Counted from the first letter of the stretch, positions 24,339 to 34,476 are shown. The stretch: DNA of 64,000 nucleotides from Nitrosomonadales bacterium (GCA_016214695.1 JACRNY010000001.1:806001-870000), one strand, 5' to 3'. Numbers and translations: made by a program. The notes: generated by a model not told the origin, from the letters alone.

Positions 24339-24365
24339 GACATATCCTTATTGTCGATTTCGACA

Positions 24366-24412
24366 TGCTCTTTTCCCTCTCTCTAACTCTCTCCCGCAAA
24401 CGGGAGAAAGAA
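24366..24412. repeat. Interspersed repeat with hairpin (CCCTCTC...CTCTCCCG type)
   Basis: The intergenic 24339-24443 segment contains a CT-rich track followed by the hairpin TCTCCCG-CAAA-CGGGAGA. It resembles the common CCCTCTCCC...GGGAGAGGG interspersed repeat of many proteobacterial genomes and may also act as a transcript end. It lies between the DUF294/CBS gene and the exonuclease gene. Confidence 0.55.
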
Positions 24413-24443
24413 CAAACGCGAAGAGCAATTTTCAACTCCGCCA

Positions 24444-26345
24444 TCACAGGTGATACTCCAGCGCCAGCCTTGCCTGCAGCTTGCGCGCCTGGCGGAACGC
24501 TTCCTTGAGGATGCGGCGGTCGAGCTCGTTCAGTTTCTCCGGATCGATCAGGTTGTCGAGTTCCCCGTCGCCGGCGCCCTGCGCGCTCACCTCATCGTGA
24601 TGGCGCAGGCGCAGCACCTGGATGAACAACAGCGCGTCGATCCAGGCATCGATCTCGGACGCGTGCATGTTCAGCTTCTCTGCGCTCGCGCGCAGGCGCT
24701 GGATGGTATTGGTCTGCGCCACCCCGGCCGCCAGGCTGAAGATGCGCGCCGCGTCGACGAACGGCGTGATGCCGTTGAGCTTGAGATCGAGCTTGTTCTC
24801 CTTGCCCACCACGAAATCGCGCACCATGCCCAGCGGCGGACGATTGCGCAGCGCGTTCTCGGCCATCATGTGCAGGAAACGGCTGTTGTCGCTGGCGACG
24901 CGCGCCAGCCAGCCGCGCAGGTCGTCGGCCAGATGTTCGGCACCGTAGAGCGAACGGAAATCGAAGAAGATGGAGGCGTTCAGCAGCGACTCCGGCGATC
25001 CGCCGCTGATCCAGGCGTTGAAGGTGCGCTTCCACTCCTCCAGCGACAGGCACCACTTCGGGTTGCTCGCCATGATCTCGCCCTTGCACAGGGGGAAGCC
25101 GCACAAGGCCAGCGTCTCATTGATGCGGCGCGCGACCGGTAGCAGCTTCTCGCGCACCTGGTCCGCCGTCATGCCGGCGGGCACCTCGAAGATGATGGCG
25201 TTGTCCTGGTCGGTGTTCAGGGTCTGCTCGAAGCGGCCTTCCGAGCCCAGCGCCATCCAGCACAGGCCTTCGTGCAGCGGCGTGCCGGTCAGACCGCTGG
25301 CCTTGCACTCCAGCTCCACGATGCGCGCGGTGAGCAGGTCGTTGAAAGCGGAGATGAACTGGGTCAATTGTTCCGGCGCCACGCCCTGCGCCATCATGTT
25401 GTGCGCCATGCGGCGGATATCGGCAGCGCCCTGCTGCAACACCTGCGGCGTGGCCGCATGGCGTATGGTCGAACCGATCTGGCGCAGGCCGACGCGCTGC
25501 AGCGCGAACAGGTCCTTCTCCGACACCAGTCCGACCAGCTTCTCGTTCTCGACCACCAGCACATGGCGGAAGCCGTGCTTGGCCATCATCAGTGCCGCCT
25601 CGTGCGCCAGCGCCTGCGGCGGCAGGGTGTTCAGCTGCGTGCTCATCACCTCGATGACCGGCTGCTCCAGATCGATCTGCGGGATGGCGATGCGGTCGAG
25701 CACATCGTGCAGCGTCATGATGCCGAGCGGCCGCCCATCCTCGTCCGCCGCCACCATGGAACCGATGCGCTTCTCGCGCATTGTCTCCAGCACCTGGCGT
25801 ACCGAGGTCTCGGGCGAGCAGGTGACCGGCTTGCGCCGGATGATGGCCGACAGCGGGCTGGCCAGCGATTGCTGTTCGACGCTGGACTGGCTGTATTGCG
25901 CCTGGATGACCTGCTTGGAATGCTCCAGCAGGTTGGCGATGCGGCGCGTGCAGAAATCGCGGAACGCGGCGCTCAGACCGATCAGTTCGCGGAAAGCATC
26001 CGCCGGCAGTTCATAACAGAAGGTATCGCTGCCGGCGCGATAGACGCTGGCCACCGGACGGCTGGCCAGCAAGGCGCCGAGCGGGAAGCACTCGCCTTCC
26101 ATCAGCTCCAGCCAGGTATCGGCGTCCGACGCCTTGGCCACGCTCTGCTCGCCGTGCACCACCCCCTGCTTGATGACGAGGAAACGGTCCACCGCGCCCT
26201 GCTCCGGCGACACGATCACCTCGCCTTCGGCGTAGTAGCCGAGATTCATGCGTTCCATCATCCACATCACATGCCCCAGCTCCATGCGGTCGAACGGTGC
26301 GTGTTTGGTGATGAAGGCTAGTTCTGATGGATGGATGGCGCTCAA
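24444..26345 (-). CDS. Cyclic-nucleotide-binding / CBS / DUF294 putative nucleotidyltransferase
   Basis: 633 aa: cNMP-binding-like domain (about residues 15-140), paired CBS domains (about 170-290, with GIMTLHDVLDRI and GLVSEKDLFAL), then the DUF294 nucleotidyltransferase-like domain with WMALGSEGRFEQTLNTDQDNAIIF (about 363-386, GSxGR and DxD-type motif), and DUF294 C-terminal domain. Such proteins are signal-transduction proteins related to GlnD-type nucleotidyltransferases; substrate unknown. The start codon is TTG at 26343-26345 with AGGAGA upstream; no in-frame ATG gives the full first domain. Upstream of the DnaQ-like gene on the same strand. Confidence 0.88.
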   Translation of the reverse strand: MSAIHPSELAFITKHAPFDRMELGHVMWMMERMNLGYYAEGEVIVSPEQGAVDRFLVIKQGVVHGEQSVAKASDADTWLELMEGECFPLGALLASRPVASVYRAGSDTFCYELPADAFRELIGLSAAFRDFCTRRIANLLEHSKQVIQAQYSQSSVEQQSLASPLSAIIRRKPVTCSPETSVRQVLETMREKRIGSMVAADEDGRPLGIMTLHDVLDRIAIPQIDLEQPVIEVMSTQLNTLPPQALAHEAALMMAKHGFRHVLVVENEKLVGLVSEKDLFALQRVGLRQIGSTIRHAATPQVLQQGAADIRRMAHNMMAQGVAPEQLTQFISAFNDLLTARIVELECKASGLTGTPLHEGLCWMALGSEGRFEQTLNTDQDNAIIFEVPAGMTADQVREKLLPVARRINETLALCGFPLCKGEIMASNPKWCLSLEEWKRTFNAWISGGSPESLLNASIFFDFRSLYGAEHLADDLRGWLARVASDNSRFLHMMAENALRNRPPLGMVRDFVVGKENKLDLKLNGITPFVDAARIFSLAAGVAQTNTIQRLRASAEKLNMHASEIDAWIDALLFIQVLRLRHHDEVSAQGAGDGELDNLIDPEKLNELDRRILKEAFRQARKLQARLALEYHL

Positions 26346-26370
26346 AATTTTTCTCCTAAAGAGCTATTTA

Positions 26371-26495
26371 GCCACAGAGGACACAGAGCTCACAGAGATG
26401 TCCGGTGGGTAATTTTCAAATTTGCGCATCTATTTGGGCACAGCCACATCATGGTCCGCAGCTTCTTTCTCTGTGATCTCTGTGCCCTCTGTGGC
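26371..26495. repeat. Inverted-repeat element with CACAGAG arms, copy 2
   Basis: Arms 26371-26397 and 26469-26495 are inverted copies at 25 of 27 positions, each three CACAGAG words at 9-bp period, about 71 bp apart. Same design as the element at 733-854. It fills the gap between trpC and the DUF294/CBS gene. Confidence 0.87.
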
Positions 26496-26507
26496 AAATG
26501 TATTTTT

Positions 26508-27314
26508 TCAAATACCAAAAACCTTTGCCAGCTCCACCCCCGGATCATCCGCGCGCATGAAGGCTTCGCCGACGAGAAAAGCGTGCACATCATGGTCGCG
26601 CATCAGCTTCACATCCGCCGCGGTGAAGATGCCGCTCTCGGTGACGACGATGCGATCCTGGCCTTTGTCCGATCTGGCGATGAACGACAGCAGGTCGAGC
26701 GTGGTCTGCAGGGTGACGTCGAAGGTGCGCAGGTTGCGGTTGTTGATGCCGATCAGCGGTGTCGCCAGTTGCAGCGCGATCTCCAGCTCCTTGCTGTCGT
26801 GCACCTCGACCAGCACCGCCATGCCCAGCTTGTGCGCCAGCGTTTCCAGCGTCTTCATCTGGTGCAGGGTCAATGCCGCCGCGATCAGCAGGATGGCATC
26901 GGCCCCCATCGCCCGCGCCTGGTAGACCTGGTATTCGTGCACCATGAAGTCCTTGCGCAACACCGGCAGCTCGCAGGCGGCACGCGCCTGCTGCAGATAT
27001 GCGGCGCTGCCCTGGAAGAACTGCTCGTCGGTCAGCACGGAAAGACAGGCTGCGCCGTGCTGCGCATAGCTGGCGGCGATCTCGGCCGGGCGGAAGTCCG
27101 CGCGGATGACCCCTTTGCTCGGACTGGCTTTCTTGATCTCGGCGATCACCGCCGGCTTGCCCGCGGCGATCCTGCTGCGGATGGCACCGACGAAATCGCG
27201 CGCGGCTGCGGCCTGTTCCGCTTCGGCACGGATGGCGGGCAAGGGTTTGGCCGACAATGCGGCGGCGACTTCCTGGTTCTTGACGGCGAGGATCTTGTTG
27301 AGAATGTCGGACAT
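26508..27314 (-). CDS. trpC: Indole-3-glycerol phosphate synthase
   Basis: 268-aa TIM-barrel enzyme that converts CdRP to indole-3-glycerol phosphate in tryptophan synthesis. Seen: [16 protein letters not shown] (about 56-71, catalytic Lys), [21 protein letters not shown] (about 120-140), [12 protein letters not shown] (about 189-200) and VTESGIF. The start at 27314 ([12 protein letters not shown]) is the family N-terminus; the longer frame to 27482 runs through a repeat and is not coding. It stands alone here, and the repeat 27344-27493 occupies its promoter region. Confidence 0.96.
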   Translation of the reverse strand: MSDILNKILAVKNQEVAAALSAKPLPAIRAEAEQAAAARDFVGAIRSRIAAGKPAVIAEIKKASPSKGVIRADFRPAEIAASYAQHGAACLSVLTDEQFFQGSAAYLQQARAACELPVLRKDFMVHEYQVYQARAMGADAILLIAAALTLHQMKTLETLAHKLGMAVLVEVHDSKELEIALQLATPLIGINNRNLRTFDVTLQTTLDLLSFIARSDKGQDRIVVTESGIFTAADVKLMRDHDVHAFLVGEAFMRADDPGVELAKVFGI

Positions 27315-27343
27315 GCTGGGCTTTCTTGTATAAGGCCCGCATT

Positions 27344-27493
27344 CTAGCAGGCTGTCGAAAAACGTAGCGAGGATGGTCATATGCAAGGCGCACGGAGCGG
27401 AGCGACCGAGACATATCAAGTAGATAGGCGACGGAGTGAGCACCGCGCAACGCAGCAGATGACCACCGCAGTAGTTTTTCAACAGCCTGCTAG
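27344..27493. repeat. 150-bp MITE-like element between trpC and proA
   Basis: Terminal inverted repeats of 20 bp (27344-27363 and 27474-27493) match at 19 of 20 positions, starting CTAGCAGGCTGT. A CGCAT word lies on each side (27338-27342 and 27494-27498), a possible target duplication. No transposase. It covers the upstream DNA of both trpC and proA. Confidence 0.8.
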
Positions 27494-27540
27494 CGCATGC
27501 GCAATGCTAAAATACCCGCCTGTCTAGTGAGAAAAGCAAC

Positions 27541-28800
27541 ATGGAAAACATCAAGGACTATATGAAATCGGTCGGGCAGCAAGCCCGCGCCGCCTCGCGC
27601 ATCATGGCTCAGGCCGACACCAACGCCAAGAACCACGCGCTGGAGAACATCGCCACGGCCATCGAACTCAACAGCAGCAAGCTCCTCGCCGCGAATCGCA
27701 CAGATGTCGACGATGCAAAGAAGAGAGGCCTCGACGCAGCCTCCGTCGACCGCCTCACCCTCACCGAGAAGACCATCAAGGGCATGGCCGAGGGCCTGCG
27801 CCAGATCGCCGCTCTGCCCGACCCCATCGGCGAGATCAGCGACATGAAGTACCGCCCGTCCGGTATCCAGGTCGGCAAGATGCGCGTGCCGCTGGGCGTC
27901 ATCGGCATCATCTACGAATCGCGTCCGAACGTGACGGCGGATGCGGCCGGCCTATGCCTGAAATCCGGCAACGCCTGCATCCTGCGCGGCGGCTCCGAGG
28001 CAATTTATTCCAATCAAGCCATCGCAGACTGCGTGCAGCAAGGGCTGCGCGAAGCGCACCTCCCTGCCAATGCGGTACAGGTAGTCACCACCGTTGACCG
28101 CGCCGCGGTGGGCGAGCTCATCACCATGAAGGAATACGTGGACGTGATCGTGCCGCGCGGCGGCAAGAGCCTCATCGCGCGCATCTCGGAAGAAGCCAAG
28201 GTGCCGGTCATCAAGCATCTGGACGGCATCTGCCATGTGTATATCGACGACGAAGCCGATCTGCACAAGGCCGTGCGCATCGCCGACAACGCCAAGACCC
28301 ACCGCTACGGCGTGTGCAACGCGATGGAGACCCTGCTGGTGAACGCGAACGTCGCGGCGAAAGTCTTGCCCGAGCTGTGCAAGATCTATCTCGACAAGGG
28401 TGTGGAGCTGCGCGGCGACGAGGCTGCACGCAAGTTGATCGCGCAGATGAAGGCGGCGACCGAGGAAGACTGGCGCACCGAATATCTCGCGCCCATCCTC
28501 TCCGTGCGCGTGGTGACGAACCTCGACGAGGCCATCAACCACATCAACACCTACAGCTCGCAGCACACCGACAGCATCGTCACCGAGAACTACAGCAAGG
28601 CGATGCGTTTCCTGCGCGAGGTGGATTCGGCCAGCGTGATGGTGAACGCCTCGACGCGTTTCGCCGACGGTTTCGAATACGGCCTGGGCGCGGAGATCGG
28701 CATCTCCACCGACAAGATCCACGCGCGCGGCCCGGTTGGACTGGAAGGGCTGACATCGCAAAAATTCATCGTGCTCGGCAATGGGCAGATCAGAGTCTGA
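27541..28800 (+). CDS. proA: Gamma-glutamyl phosphate reductase
   Basis: 419-aa aldehyde-dehydrogenase-fold enzyme; reduces gamma-glutamyl phosphate to glutamate semialdehyde with NADPH, second step of proline synthesis. Seen: [20 protein letters not shown] (about 125-144), IVPRGGK and the catalytic Cys231 in [28 protein letters not shown] near the end. No proB nearby. Upstream GCTAAAAT near 27505 may be a -10 element just outside the repeat. Confidence 0.97.
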   Translation: MENIKDYMKSVGQQARAASRIMAQADTNAKNHALENIATAIELNSSKLLAANRTDVDDAKKRGLDAASVDRLTLTEKTIKGMAEGLRQIAALPDPIGEISDMKYRPSGIQVGKMRVPLGVIGIIYESRPNVTADAAGLCLKSGNACILRGGSEAIYSNQAIADCVQQGLREAHLPANAVQVVTTVDRAAVGELITMKEYVDVIVPRGGKSLIARISEEAKVPVIKHLDGICHVYIDDEADLHKAVRIADNAKTHRYGVCNAMETLLVNANVAAKVLPELCKIYLDKGVELRGDEAARKLIAQMKAATEEDWRTEYLAPILSVRVVTNLDEAINHINTYSSQHTDSIVTENYSKAMRFLREVDSASVMVNASTRFADGFEYGLGAEIGISTDKIHARGPVGLEGLTSQKFIVLGNGQIRV

Positions 28801-28826
28801 ATAAGAAAATATAAAGAGGAGCGAAT

Positions 28827-30599
28827 ATGAGTCAAACCATCGAAATCAAGGTGCCGGACATCGGCGGGTTCAAGGGCGTGGCGATCATCGAGATCGCGGT
28901 GAAGCCCGGCGACAAGGTCGAGAAGGAGCAGGCGCTCATCTCGCTGGAGACCGACAAGGCCACCATGGAAGTGCCCTCCCCCGCCGCCGGTACCGTCAAG
29001 GAAATGAAGGTCAAAGTAGGCGACAAGGTCAGCGAAGGCTCGCTGATCCTGCTACTCGACAGTGCTGAGGCACGAGTGCCGAGTGCCGAATCCAAAGCAG
29101 CCGCCGCTCCGGCCACTCCCCAGCCATCCACCGCCCCGACTCAGCACTCAGCACCCAGCACTCAGCACTCCGTTAAGGGCGACATCCACGCCGAAGTGGT
29201 CGTGCTTGGCGCCGGCCCCGGCGGCTACACCGCTGCCTTCCGCGCGGCCGACCTCGGCAAGCAGGTGGTGCTGATCGAGAAGCACGCATCATTGGGTGGC
29301 GTCTGCCTCAACGTCGGTTGCATCCCGTCCAAGGCGCTGCTGCATGTGGCCAAGGTCATCAACGAGGCGGAAGAGGTATCACATCACGGCGTCACCTTCG
29401 CCAAACCGAAGGTCGACATCGACGCCATCCGCGGCTGGAAGGAAAGCGTGATCGGCAAGCTCACCGGCGGCCTCGCTTCGCTCGCCAAGCAGCGCAAGGT
29501 ACAGGTGGTGCAGGGCGTGGCGAAGTTCACCTCGCCCAACAGTCTCGAAGTAGAGACGGCGGAAGGCAAGAAGGTCGTCACTTTCGACAACGCCATCGTC
29601 GCGGCCGGTTCCAGCGTGGCGCGCATCCCCGGTTTCCCCTACGACGATCCGCGCATCATCGACTCCACCGGCGCGCTCGCGCTGAAGGATGTCCCCAAGC
29701 GCATGCTGGTCATCGGCGGCGGCATCATCGGCCTGGAGATGGCGACGGTGTATGACGCCCTGGGCAGCAAGATCTCCGTGGTCGAGCTGATGGACCAGCT
29801 GATGCCCGGCGCGGACAAGGACATGGTCAAGCCGCTGCACACGCGCATCGCCAAACGCTACGAATCCATCATGCTGAAGACCAAGGTGACGAAGATCGAG
29901 GCGACCAAGGCCGGCCTCAAGGTCACCTTCGAGGGCGAACAGGCACCGGCCGAAGCGCAGGTGTACGACAGGGTGCTGATGGCCGTGGGCCGCCGCCCGA
30001 ACGGCCGCGAGATCGCCGCCGAAGCGGCCGGACTCATCGTCAACGAGCGCGGTTTCATCCCGGTGGACAAACAGATGCGCACCAACGTGCCGCACATCTT
30101 CGCCATCGGCGACATCGTGGGCGACCCGATGCTGGCACACAAGGCGGTGCATGAAGGCAAGGTCGCGGCCGAGAACATCGCCGGACACAAGGCTTTCTTC
30201 GAACCGCTCACCATCCCTTCCGTCGCTTACACCGATCCGGAAGTGGCCTGGATGGGCCTGACCGAGACGCAGGCCAAGGCACAGGGCATCGAGTACGAGA
30301 AGGGCGTGTTCCCTTGGGCGGCCTCGGGCCGCGCACTGTCCATCGCGCGCGAAGAAGGCGCCACCAAGGTACTGCTCGATCCCAAGTCACGCCGCATCCT
30401 CGGTGCAGGCATCGTCGGCAGCAACGCCGGCGAGCTGATCGCCGAAGCCGTACTGGCGCTTGAGATGGGTGCGGACATGGAAGACATCGGCCTCACCATC
30501 CACCCGCACCCGACGCTGTCGGAGACCTTCAACTTCGCGGCGGAGATGGCGGAAGGCACCATCACCGACCTGATGCCGCCGAAGAAGAAAACCCACTAA
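28827..30599 (+). CDS. lpdA: Dihydrolipoyl dehydrogenase with N-terminal lipoyl domain
   Basis: 590 aa. Residues 1-80 form a lipoyl domain with the attachment Lys44 in [12 protein letters not shown]; residues about 120-590 are the E3 flavoprotein with [13 protein letters not shown] (FAD), redox pair Cys160/Cys165 in [16 protein letters not shown] motif [17 protein letters not shown], and C-terminal HPHPTLSE with the catalytic His. It reoxidises dihydrolipoamide of 2-oxoacid dehydrogenase complexes; no E1/E2 gene is adjacent. The linker (about residues 79-113) is partly encoded by inverted short repeats. SD AGAGGAG. Followed at once by yqaA. Confidence 0.95.
   Translation: MSQTIEIKVPDIGGFKGVAIIEIAVKPGDKVEKEQALISLETDKATMEVPSPAAGTVKEMKVKVGDKVSEGSLILLLDSAEARVPSAESKAAAAPATPQPSTAPTQHSAPSTQHSVKGDIHAEVVVLGAGPGGYTAAFRAADLGKQVVLIEKHASLGGVCLNVGCIPSKALLHVAKVINEAEEVSHHGVTFAKPKVDIDAIRGWKESVIGKLTGGLASLAKQRKVQVVQGVAKFTSPNSLEVETAEGKKVVTFDNAIVAAGSSVARIPGFPYDDPRIIDSTGALALKDVPKRMLVIGGGIIGLEMATVYDALGSKISVVELMDQLMPGADKDMVKPLHTRIAKRYESIMLKTKVTKIEATKAGLKVTFEGEQAPAEAQVYDRVLMAVGRRPNGREIAAEAAGLIVNERGFIPVDKQMRTNVPHIFAIGDIVGDPMLAHKAVHEGKVAAENIAGHKAFFEPLTIPSVAYTDPEVAWMGLTETQAKAQGIEYEKGVFPWAASGRALSIAREEGATKVLLDPKSRRILGAGIVGSNAGELIAEAVLALEMGADMEDIGLTIHPHPTLSETFNFAAEMAEGTITDLMPPKKKTH
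29061..29171. repeat. Inverted GTGCTGA/TCAGCAC short-repeat arms inside lpdA
   Basis: Left arm 29061-29090 (AGTGCTGAGG..., with GAGTGCC repeats) and right arm 29137-29171 (CTCAGCACTCAGCAC words) are inverted versions of each other around an Ala/Pro linker segment. The translated right arm reads [15 protein letters not shown]. Such GAGTGCTGA-type repeats are usually intergenic. Confidence 0.6.
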
Positions 30600-31010
30600 T
30601 TGGAAACATTCACCCACTGGCTGGACAGCGACCTCAGCCTGTGGGGACTGTTCATGTCCAGCCTGCTCGGCGCGACGCTGCTGCCGGGCGGCTCCGAGCT
30701 GGTGCTGACCGGCGTGCTGAAGCTGCATCCGGAGCTGTTCTGGCCGGCCCTGCTGCTCGGCACCCTGGGCAACACATTGGGCGGCATAATCACCTTCGGC
30801 ATGGGCTGGCTGTTGCCGATGACGCAGCAGCTCAAGCATGTGGACAAGGTTCGAGGTTATGGCACGCCCTCGCTGCTGTTCGCCTGGCTGCCGCTGGTCG
30901 GCGACGGACTGTGCCTCGCGGCGGGATGGTTGCGGCTGAACCCCCTGGCCGCGCTGGGATTCATGGCGGCAGGCAAGTTCGCGCGCTATGCCCTGGTCGC
31001 CGCCGCCTGA
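30600..31010 (+). CDS. yqaA: YqaA-family membrane protein (VTT/DedA-like)
   Basis: 136 aa, TTG start directly after the lpdA stop. The signature SSLLGATLLPGGSELVLTGVL (about residues 20-40), LGTLGNTLGGIITFGMG (about 53-69) and WLPLVGDGLCLAAGWLRL (about 95-112) match E. coli YqaA closely in order and length. Inner-membrane protein with four helices; distant VTT/DedA relatives move lipids, but the function of YqaA is not known. Cotranscribed with lpdA by position. Confidence 0.88.
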   Translation: METFTHWLDSDLSLWGLFMSSLLGATLLPGGSELVLTGVLKLHPELFWPALLLGTLGNTLGGIITFGMGWLLPMTQQLKHVDKVRGYGTPSLLFAWLPLVGDGLCLAAGWLRLNPLAALGFMAAGKFARYALVAAA

Positions 31011-31083
31011 TCTTCACGAACGGCGCCGGAAGCCGACGCAAGGTGGTTTGCACAAAGCGCCCGCAATGGCATCATAGCCCCCC

Positions 31084-31857
31084 ATGAGCACTTTCAAAGT
31101 CATGCAGTTCAACATGCAGTTCGGCCAGATATGGGATGCGGCCGATCCTGAGCGTGCCCCCATCGATCTCGACCTGACCATCGCCGAGATCCTGCGCACC
31201 GATGCCGACATCGTGATGCTGCAGGAAGTGGAACGCGCGCAACCGGGGGGAATGCAGATCGAGCCGCCGCCCAACTACACACGCATCAAGGCGGCGCTCA
31301 AGGGCTACCACAGTTACTTCTCCTACCCGAAAGCCGATCCGCGCGAACTGCCCTTCGGTATCGGACTCGCCATCTTCTCCAGGACCCCTTTGCACGACAC
31401 CTTCCGCCTCGACCTGCCATCGTCCCCGGTCGAATTCGAATTCGCAGGCCAGAGAAAGACACCGACCGACCGTCTGCTCATCGGCGCCACCACGACGCTC
31501 GACGGCCACGAGCTGCAACTCTTCAACACCCATCTGCTGGCGTACTTCATGCTCAACTCTTCGAGTGAGCGACATCTGGATCAGCGCCAACTGGTGGTCG
31601 ACCGATTGAGTCAGGCAAAGGGGGCCGCGCTGATCGCCGGCGACTTCAATGTCAGCAACCGCGACTCGCTGGTGCGCCAGTTCGCCGACGCCGGATATCA
31701 GACCGTGCAGACCACCGAGATCACCTGGCGCCACCGCCCGTATGTGCTCGATCACATCTTCTACAGCAAGCACCTGCAGCCGGTGCGCCACCGCGTGGAA
31801 CCGACCCCGGCGTCGGATCATCACATCCTGATCGCGGAACTCGAATTCAATAAGTGA
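31084..31857 (+). CDS. Endonuclease/exonuclease/phosphatase (EEP) family protein
   Basis: 257 aa with the EEP metal-site pattern: FNMQFG (Asn, residues 9-14), VMLQEVE (Glu near 46), FNTHLLAY (about 145-152), AGDFNVS (Asp/Asn near 183-186) and terminal SDHHILIAELE (Asp-His near 248-249). These residues build the DNase I-like active site that cuts phosphodiesters or phosphomonoesters. No signal peptide, so probably cytoplasmic; substrate unknown. Convergent with the M17 peptidase. Confidence 0.85.
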   Translation: MSTFKVMQFNMQFGQIWDAADPERAPIDLDLTIAEILRTDADIVMLQEVERAQPGGMQIEPPPNYTRIKAALKGYHSYFSYPKADPRELPFGIGLAIFSRTPLHDTFRLDLPSSPVEFEFAGQRKTPTDRLLIGATTTLDGHELQLFNTHLLAYFMLNSSSERHLDQRQLVVDRLSQAKGAALIAGDFNVSNRDSLVRQFADAGYQTVQTTEITWRHRPYVLDHIFYSKHLQPVRHRVEPTPASDHHILIAELEFNK

Positions 31858-31875
31858 TCCGGGATTTGCCCCTGG

Positions 31876-33321
31876 TCATTTCCCCTGCAGCATCTGCAAG
31901 CCCCAGGCCACGCCGAAACCGTTCACGTCATGGGCGACGATGCCCAGCCCGCCCTCGCAGCGGCTGGCCGACAGGTCCACGTGCAGCCACGGCGTGTCGT
32001 GCTCGACGAAGCGCTTGAGGAAACGCGTGGCGAGGATGTGGTCGGCTTCGCCGTCCAGCGTGCATTGCTTGATGTCGGCGACCTTTGAATCCAGCGCCGG
32101 TTCGTAATCCTCGTCCTGCGGGAAAGCGCACAGGCGCTCACCGCTCTGCCTGCCCACGCTCACCGCTCTTTGTGCCAGTTCATCGCTGGTGGCGAACACG
32201 CCGCTGTAACGCGCGCCCAGCGCCATCGCCATGCTGCCGGTGAGCGTGGCGAAATCGATCATCAGATCCGGTTTGGCGCGCGAGGCCAGCGTGAGCGTGT
32301 CGGCCAGCACCATGCGGCCCTCGGCATCGGTGTGCATCACTTCGATACTGGTGCCGTTGAGCGCCTTGACGATGTCGTTCTGTTTGTAGGCTTTCGGGCT
32401 GATGTGGTTCTGCGCCAGCGCCAGCCAGCAGTCGATGTTCACGGCGAGCTTCTGCTGCGTCGCCGCAAGCAGGATACCGAGCGAAACTGCCGAACCGTTC
32501 ATGTCCTCGTGCATGTTGTGCATGTAGCGCGACGGCTTGAGGTTGTGGCCGCCGGTGTCAAAGCAGATGCCCTTGCCTACCAGCGCGATGGTCTGCCTGG
32601 CTTTCGGGTGTTTGTAAGTCAGATGCACGATGGCCGCGTCCTCCGGATCGCTGCCCTGCGCCACCGCGACGAACGCGCCCGCGCCCATCCTGCGCAGCTT
32701 GGGCATGGTGAACTCCTCGAACTTCCAGCCGTTGGCCTGCGCCAGTTTTTTCACGCGCAAACGGTACGCGCCCGGTGTCAGCTCGTTCGGCGGCAGCACG
32801 GTCAGTTCACGGCACAGCAGGTTGCCCGCGGCCTGTGCCTTGAGCGCGTCGAACGGCTTCTTGTCGCTGCAACCGTACAGTTCGATCTTCTGCAGCGGCT
32901 TGCGTTCGTCCTTCTTCTTGTGCACCGGCAGCAGCGCGCCGTTGACCCAGGCGCCGTACACCGCCAGTTCCGCGGCACGCTGCGCCGTCGCACCGGAGAC
33001 GTGGATGCCCAGCACCCTGGGTTGCTCTTCCAGCAGCAGTTGCAGCGCCTTGCGCACCACCACCTGCTGTGCGAAGGCATCCTTCTTCTCGTCCAGCATC
33101 GCCCACGCCACCAGCGTGCCGTCGGCCGCATTCGCCGCGACGGGCGACTTCGCCAGTTCCTCCGCTTTCATGTCGCGGCGCTTGAGCACGCTGGCGAGCA
33201 AATCGCCGTGCGCGATTGATGCTATTCCATTCTTTGGGGGCAGAGTCTTGGCCTTGGGGATGAGGATGAGTTGGTGGGTGGCGGAAAGAGTGTTGGCAAA
33301 GGCAAGTGAAGCGAGGGTCAT
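31876..33321 (-). CDS. M17 leucyl-aminopeptidase-family protein
   Basis: 481 aa. The two-metal and catalytic residues are all present though motifs deviate: VGKGICFDTGG (Lys and Asp), LKPS (catalytic Lys), MHEDMNGSA (Asp, usually KxDMxGAA) and HTDAEGRM (Asp, Glu, Arg; usually NTDAEGR). It should remove N-terminal residues from peptides in the cytoplasm. The His for Asn in the last motif marks a divergent subgroup, distinct from classical PepA. Alone, between two convergent or divergent neighbours. Confidence 0.9.
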   Translation of the reverse strand: MTLASLAFANTLSATHQLILIPKAKTLPPKNGIASIAHGDLLASVLKRRDMKAEELAKSPVAANAADGTLVAWAMLDEKKDAFAQQVVVRKALQLLLEEQPRVLGIHVSGATAQRAAELAVYGAWVNGALLPVHKKKDERKPLQKIELYGCSDKKPFDALKAQAAGNLLCRELTVLPPNELTPGAYRLRVKKLAQANGWKFEEFTMPKLRRMGAGAFVAVAQGSDPEDAAIVHLTYKHPKARQTIALVGKGICFDTGGHNLKPSRYMHNMHEDMNGSAVSLGILLAATQQKLAVNIDCWLALAQNHISPKAYKQNDIVKALNGTSIEVMHTDAEGRMVLADTLTLASRAKPDLMIDFATLTGSMAMALGARYSGVFATSDELAQRAVSVGRQSGERLCAFPQDEDYEPALDSKVADIKQCTLDGEADHILATRFLKRFVEHDTPWLHVDLSASRCEGGLGIVAHDVNGFGVAWGLQMLQGK

Positions 33322-33383
33322 TGTTGTTCTCCTGAAATCGTGCGCGGATTATACGGGCAGGGAGGTTGCCCTGCCGCGCATGC

Positions 33384-34430
33384 CTATTTGTGCAGCCATT
33401 TTTTGATTTCCAATTCCGGGTATTGGCGATTCAGCGCAGTCATCCCGAGATTGAGCCTGCCCTGCCAGCCGCGTCCCCTGCTGCGCAGATCCGCCCATGC
33501 TTCTTCCGCTTCCCACGCACGATGCTCCTTGAAGAAAGCCAGCAGCGCTGCTGCCTGTTGCAAGTCCTTGCCGGACTTGGTGGCGAATGTCCCCTCCCTT
33601 TCGCCATACACCAGCAGCTTGTGCAGCGCATAGCGTGCGGGGTGCGGCACATTCACCAGCACCGCATCGCTGCGGTTGAACACCACCGCCTGCTGCACCT
33701 GTTGCAGGGAAAACTCCATGAATTTCAGCGGCTGCAACATCACATGCAATTGCGGATGCTCATACGGTTTCTCTCCGCCGCGATGCAGCGTCGTCAGGAA
33801 ATCCAGGCGGAAAGCGGGATCGCGGGGAGAAAGGAAGGTCGCACCGGACTTGCCTGAAAGACCGGACACCGGCAGCAGTCCCATTGCCAGAGATTCGACC
33901 GCGTCGCGTGTCTGTACCTCGATATTGGCCGGCAATGCCAGAGAGAGATTCTTTCCCGCATGGGCGAAGTCGATATCCTGCGTGCTGGCCGCATCGCCCC
34001 AACGCACGCCCAACATGTTGCCGTAAGCAAGGAAGGCATGCGTGCCCACCAGCAAGCCGCCCGCCCGGAAAAAACCATATTCAGCCAGGCGATGGATCAC
34101 ACGCAAATGCTTGGGCAACACCTCGGCACAGCCATGCGCCACCGCCGCACCCGACAGCGGCCCAAGCCCGGCGGAGACCGGCGGCTGCGTCTTGCTGGCG
34201 ACCAGCGCCCTTACCCCCTCATTGTCCGGCCCCACAAAGACCTGGCGCAGCTTGCCCGACGGCTCAGAGTACTGGTAGTACCAATACTTGTTACCCTTCA
34301 CCACCTTGGAAGAAAAAGAGCCGGAAAGATCCGCCACCGAACGCGCATGCTCAGTCGCCAGCGCAGCATCGGCCAACTGCGCATAAGCCGCCTGCGCGCT
34401 GGAAGATAGTTCCGTGTAAAGAGATGACAT
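33384..34430 (-). CDS. GSU2403-type nucleotidyltransferase-fold protein
   Basis: 348 aa. The C-terminal two thirds (from about residue 100) resemble the NTP_transf_8 family: FFRAGGLLVGTHAFLAYGNMLG followed by STQDIDFAHAG (the DxD metal motif) and PHPARYALHKLLVYGER. The N-terminal part has KYWYYQYSEPSGKLRQVFVGP, also usual for this family. Members are predicted nucleotide-transferring enzymes of unknown target; some relatives of such folds act as toxins. A perfect palindrome lies 47 bp upstream of the start, suggesting dedicated repression. Confidence 0.75.
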   Translation of the reverse strand: MSSLYTELSSSAQAAYAQLADAALATEHARSVADLSGSFSSKVVKGNKYWYYQYSEPSGKLRQVFVGPDNEGVRALVASKTQPPVSAGLGPLSGAAVAHGCAEVLPKHLRVIHRLAEYGFFRAGGLLVGTHAFLAYGNMLGVRWGDAASTQDIDFAHAGKNLSLALPANIEVQTRDAVESLAMGLLPVSGLSGKSGATFLSPRDPAFRLDFLTTLHRGGEKPYEHPQLHVMLQPLKFMEFSLQQVQQAVVFNRSDAVLVNVPHPARYALHKLLVYGEREGTFATKSGKDLQQAAALLAFFKEHRAWEAEEAWADLRSRGRGWQGRLNLGMTALNRQYPELEIKKWLHK

Positions 34431-34476
34431 GAACCACCCCTGTTCTTGAGAAGCGACGGGGACAGTATAGACTGAC

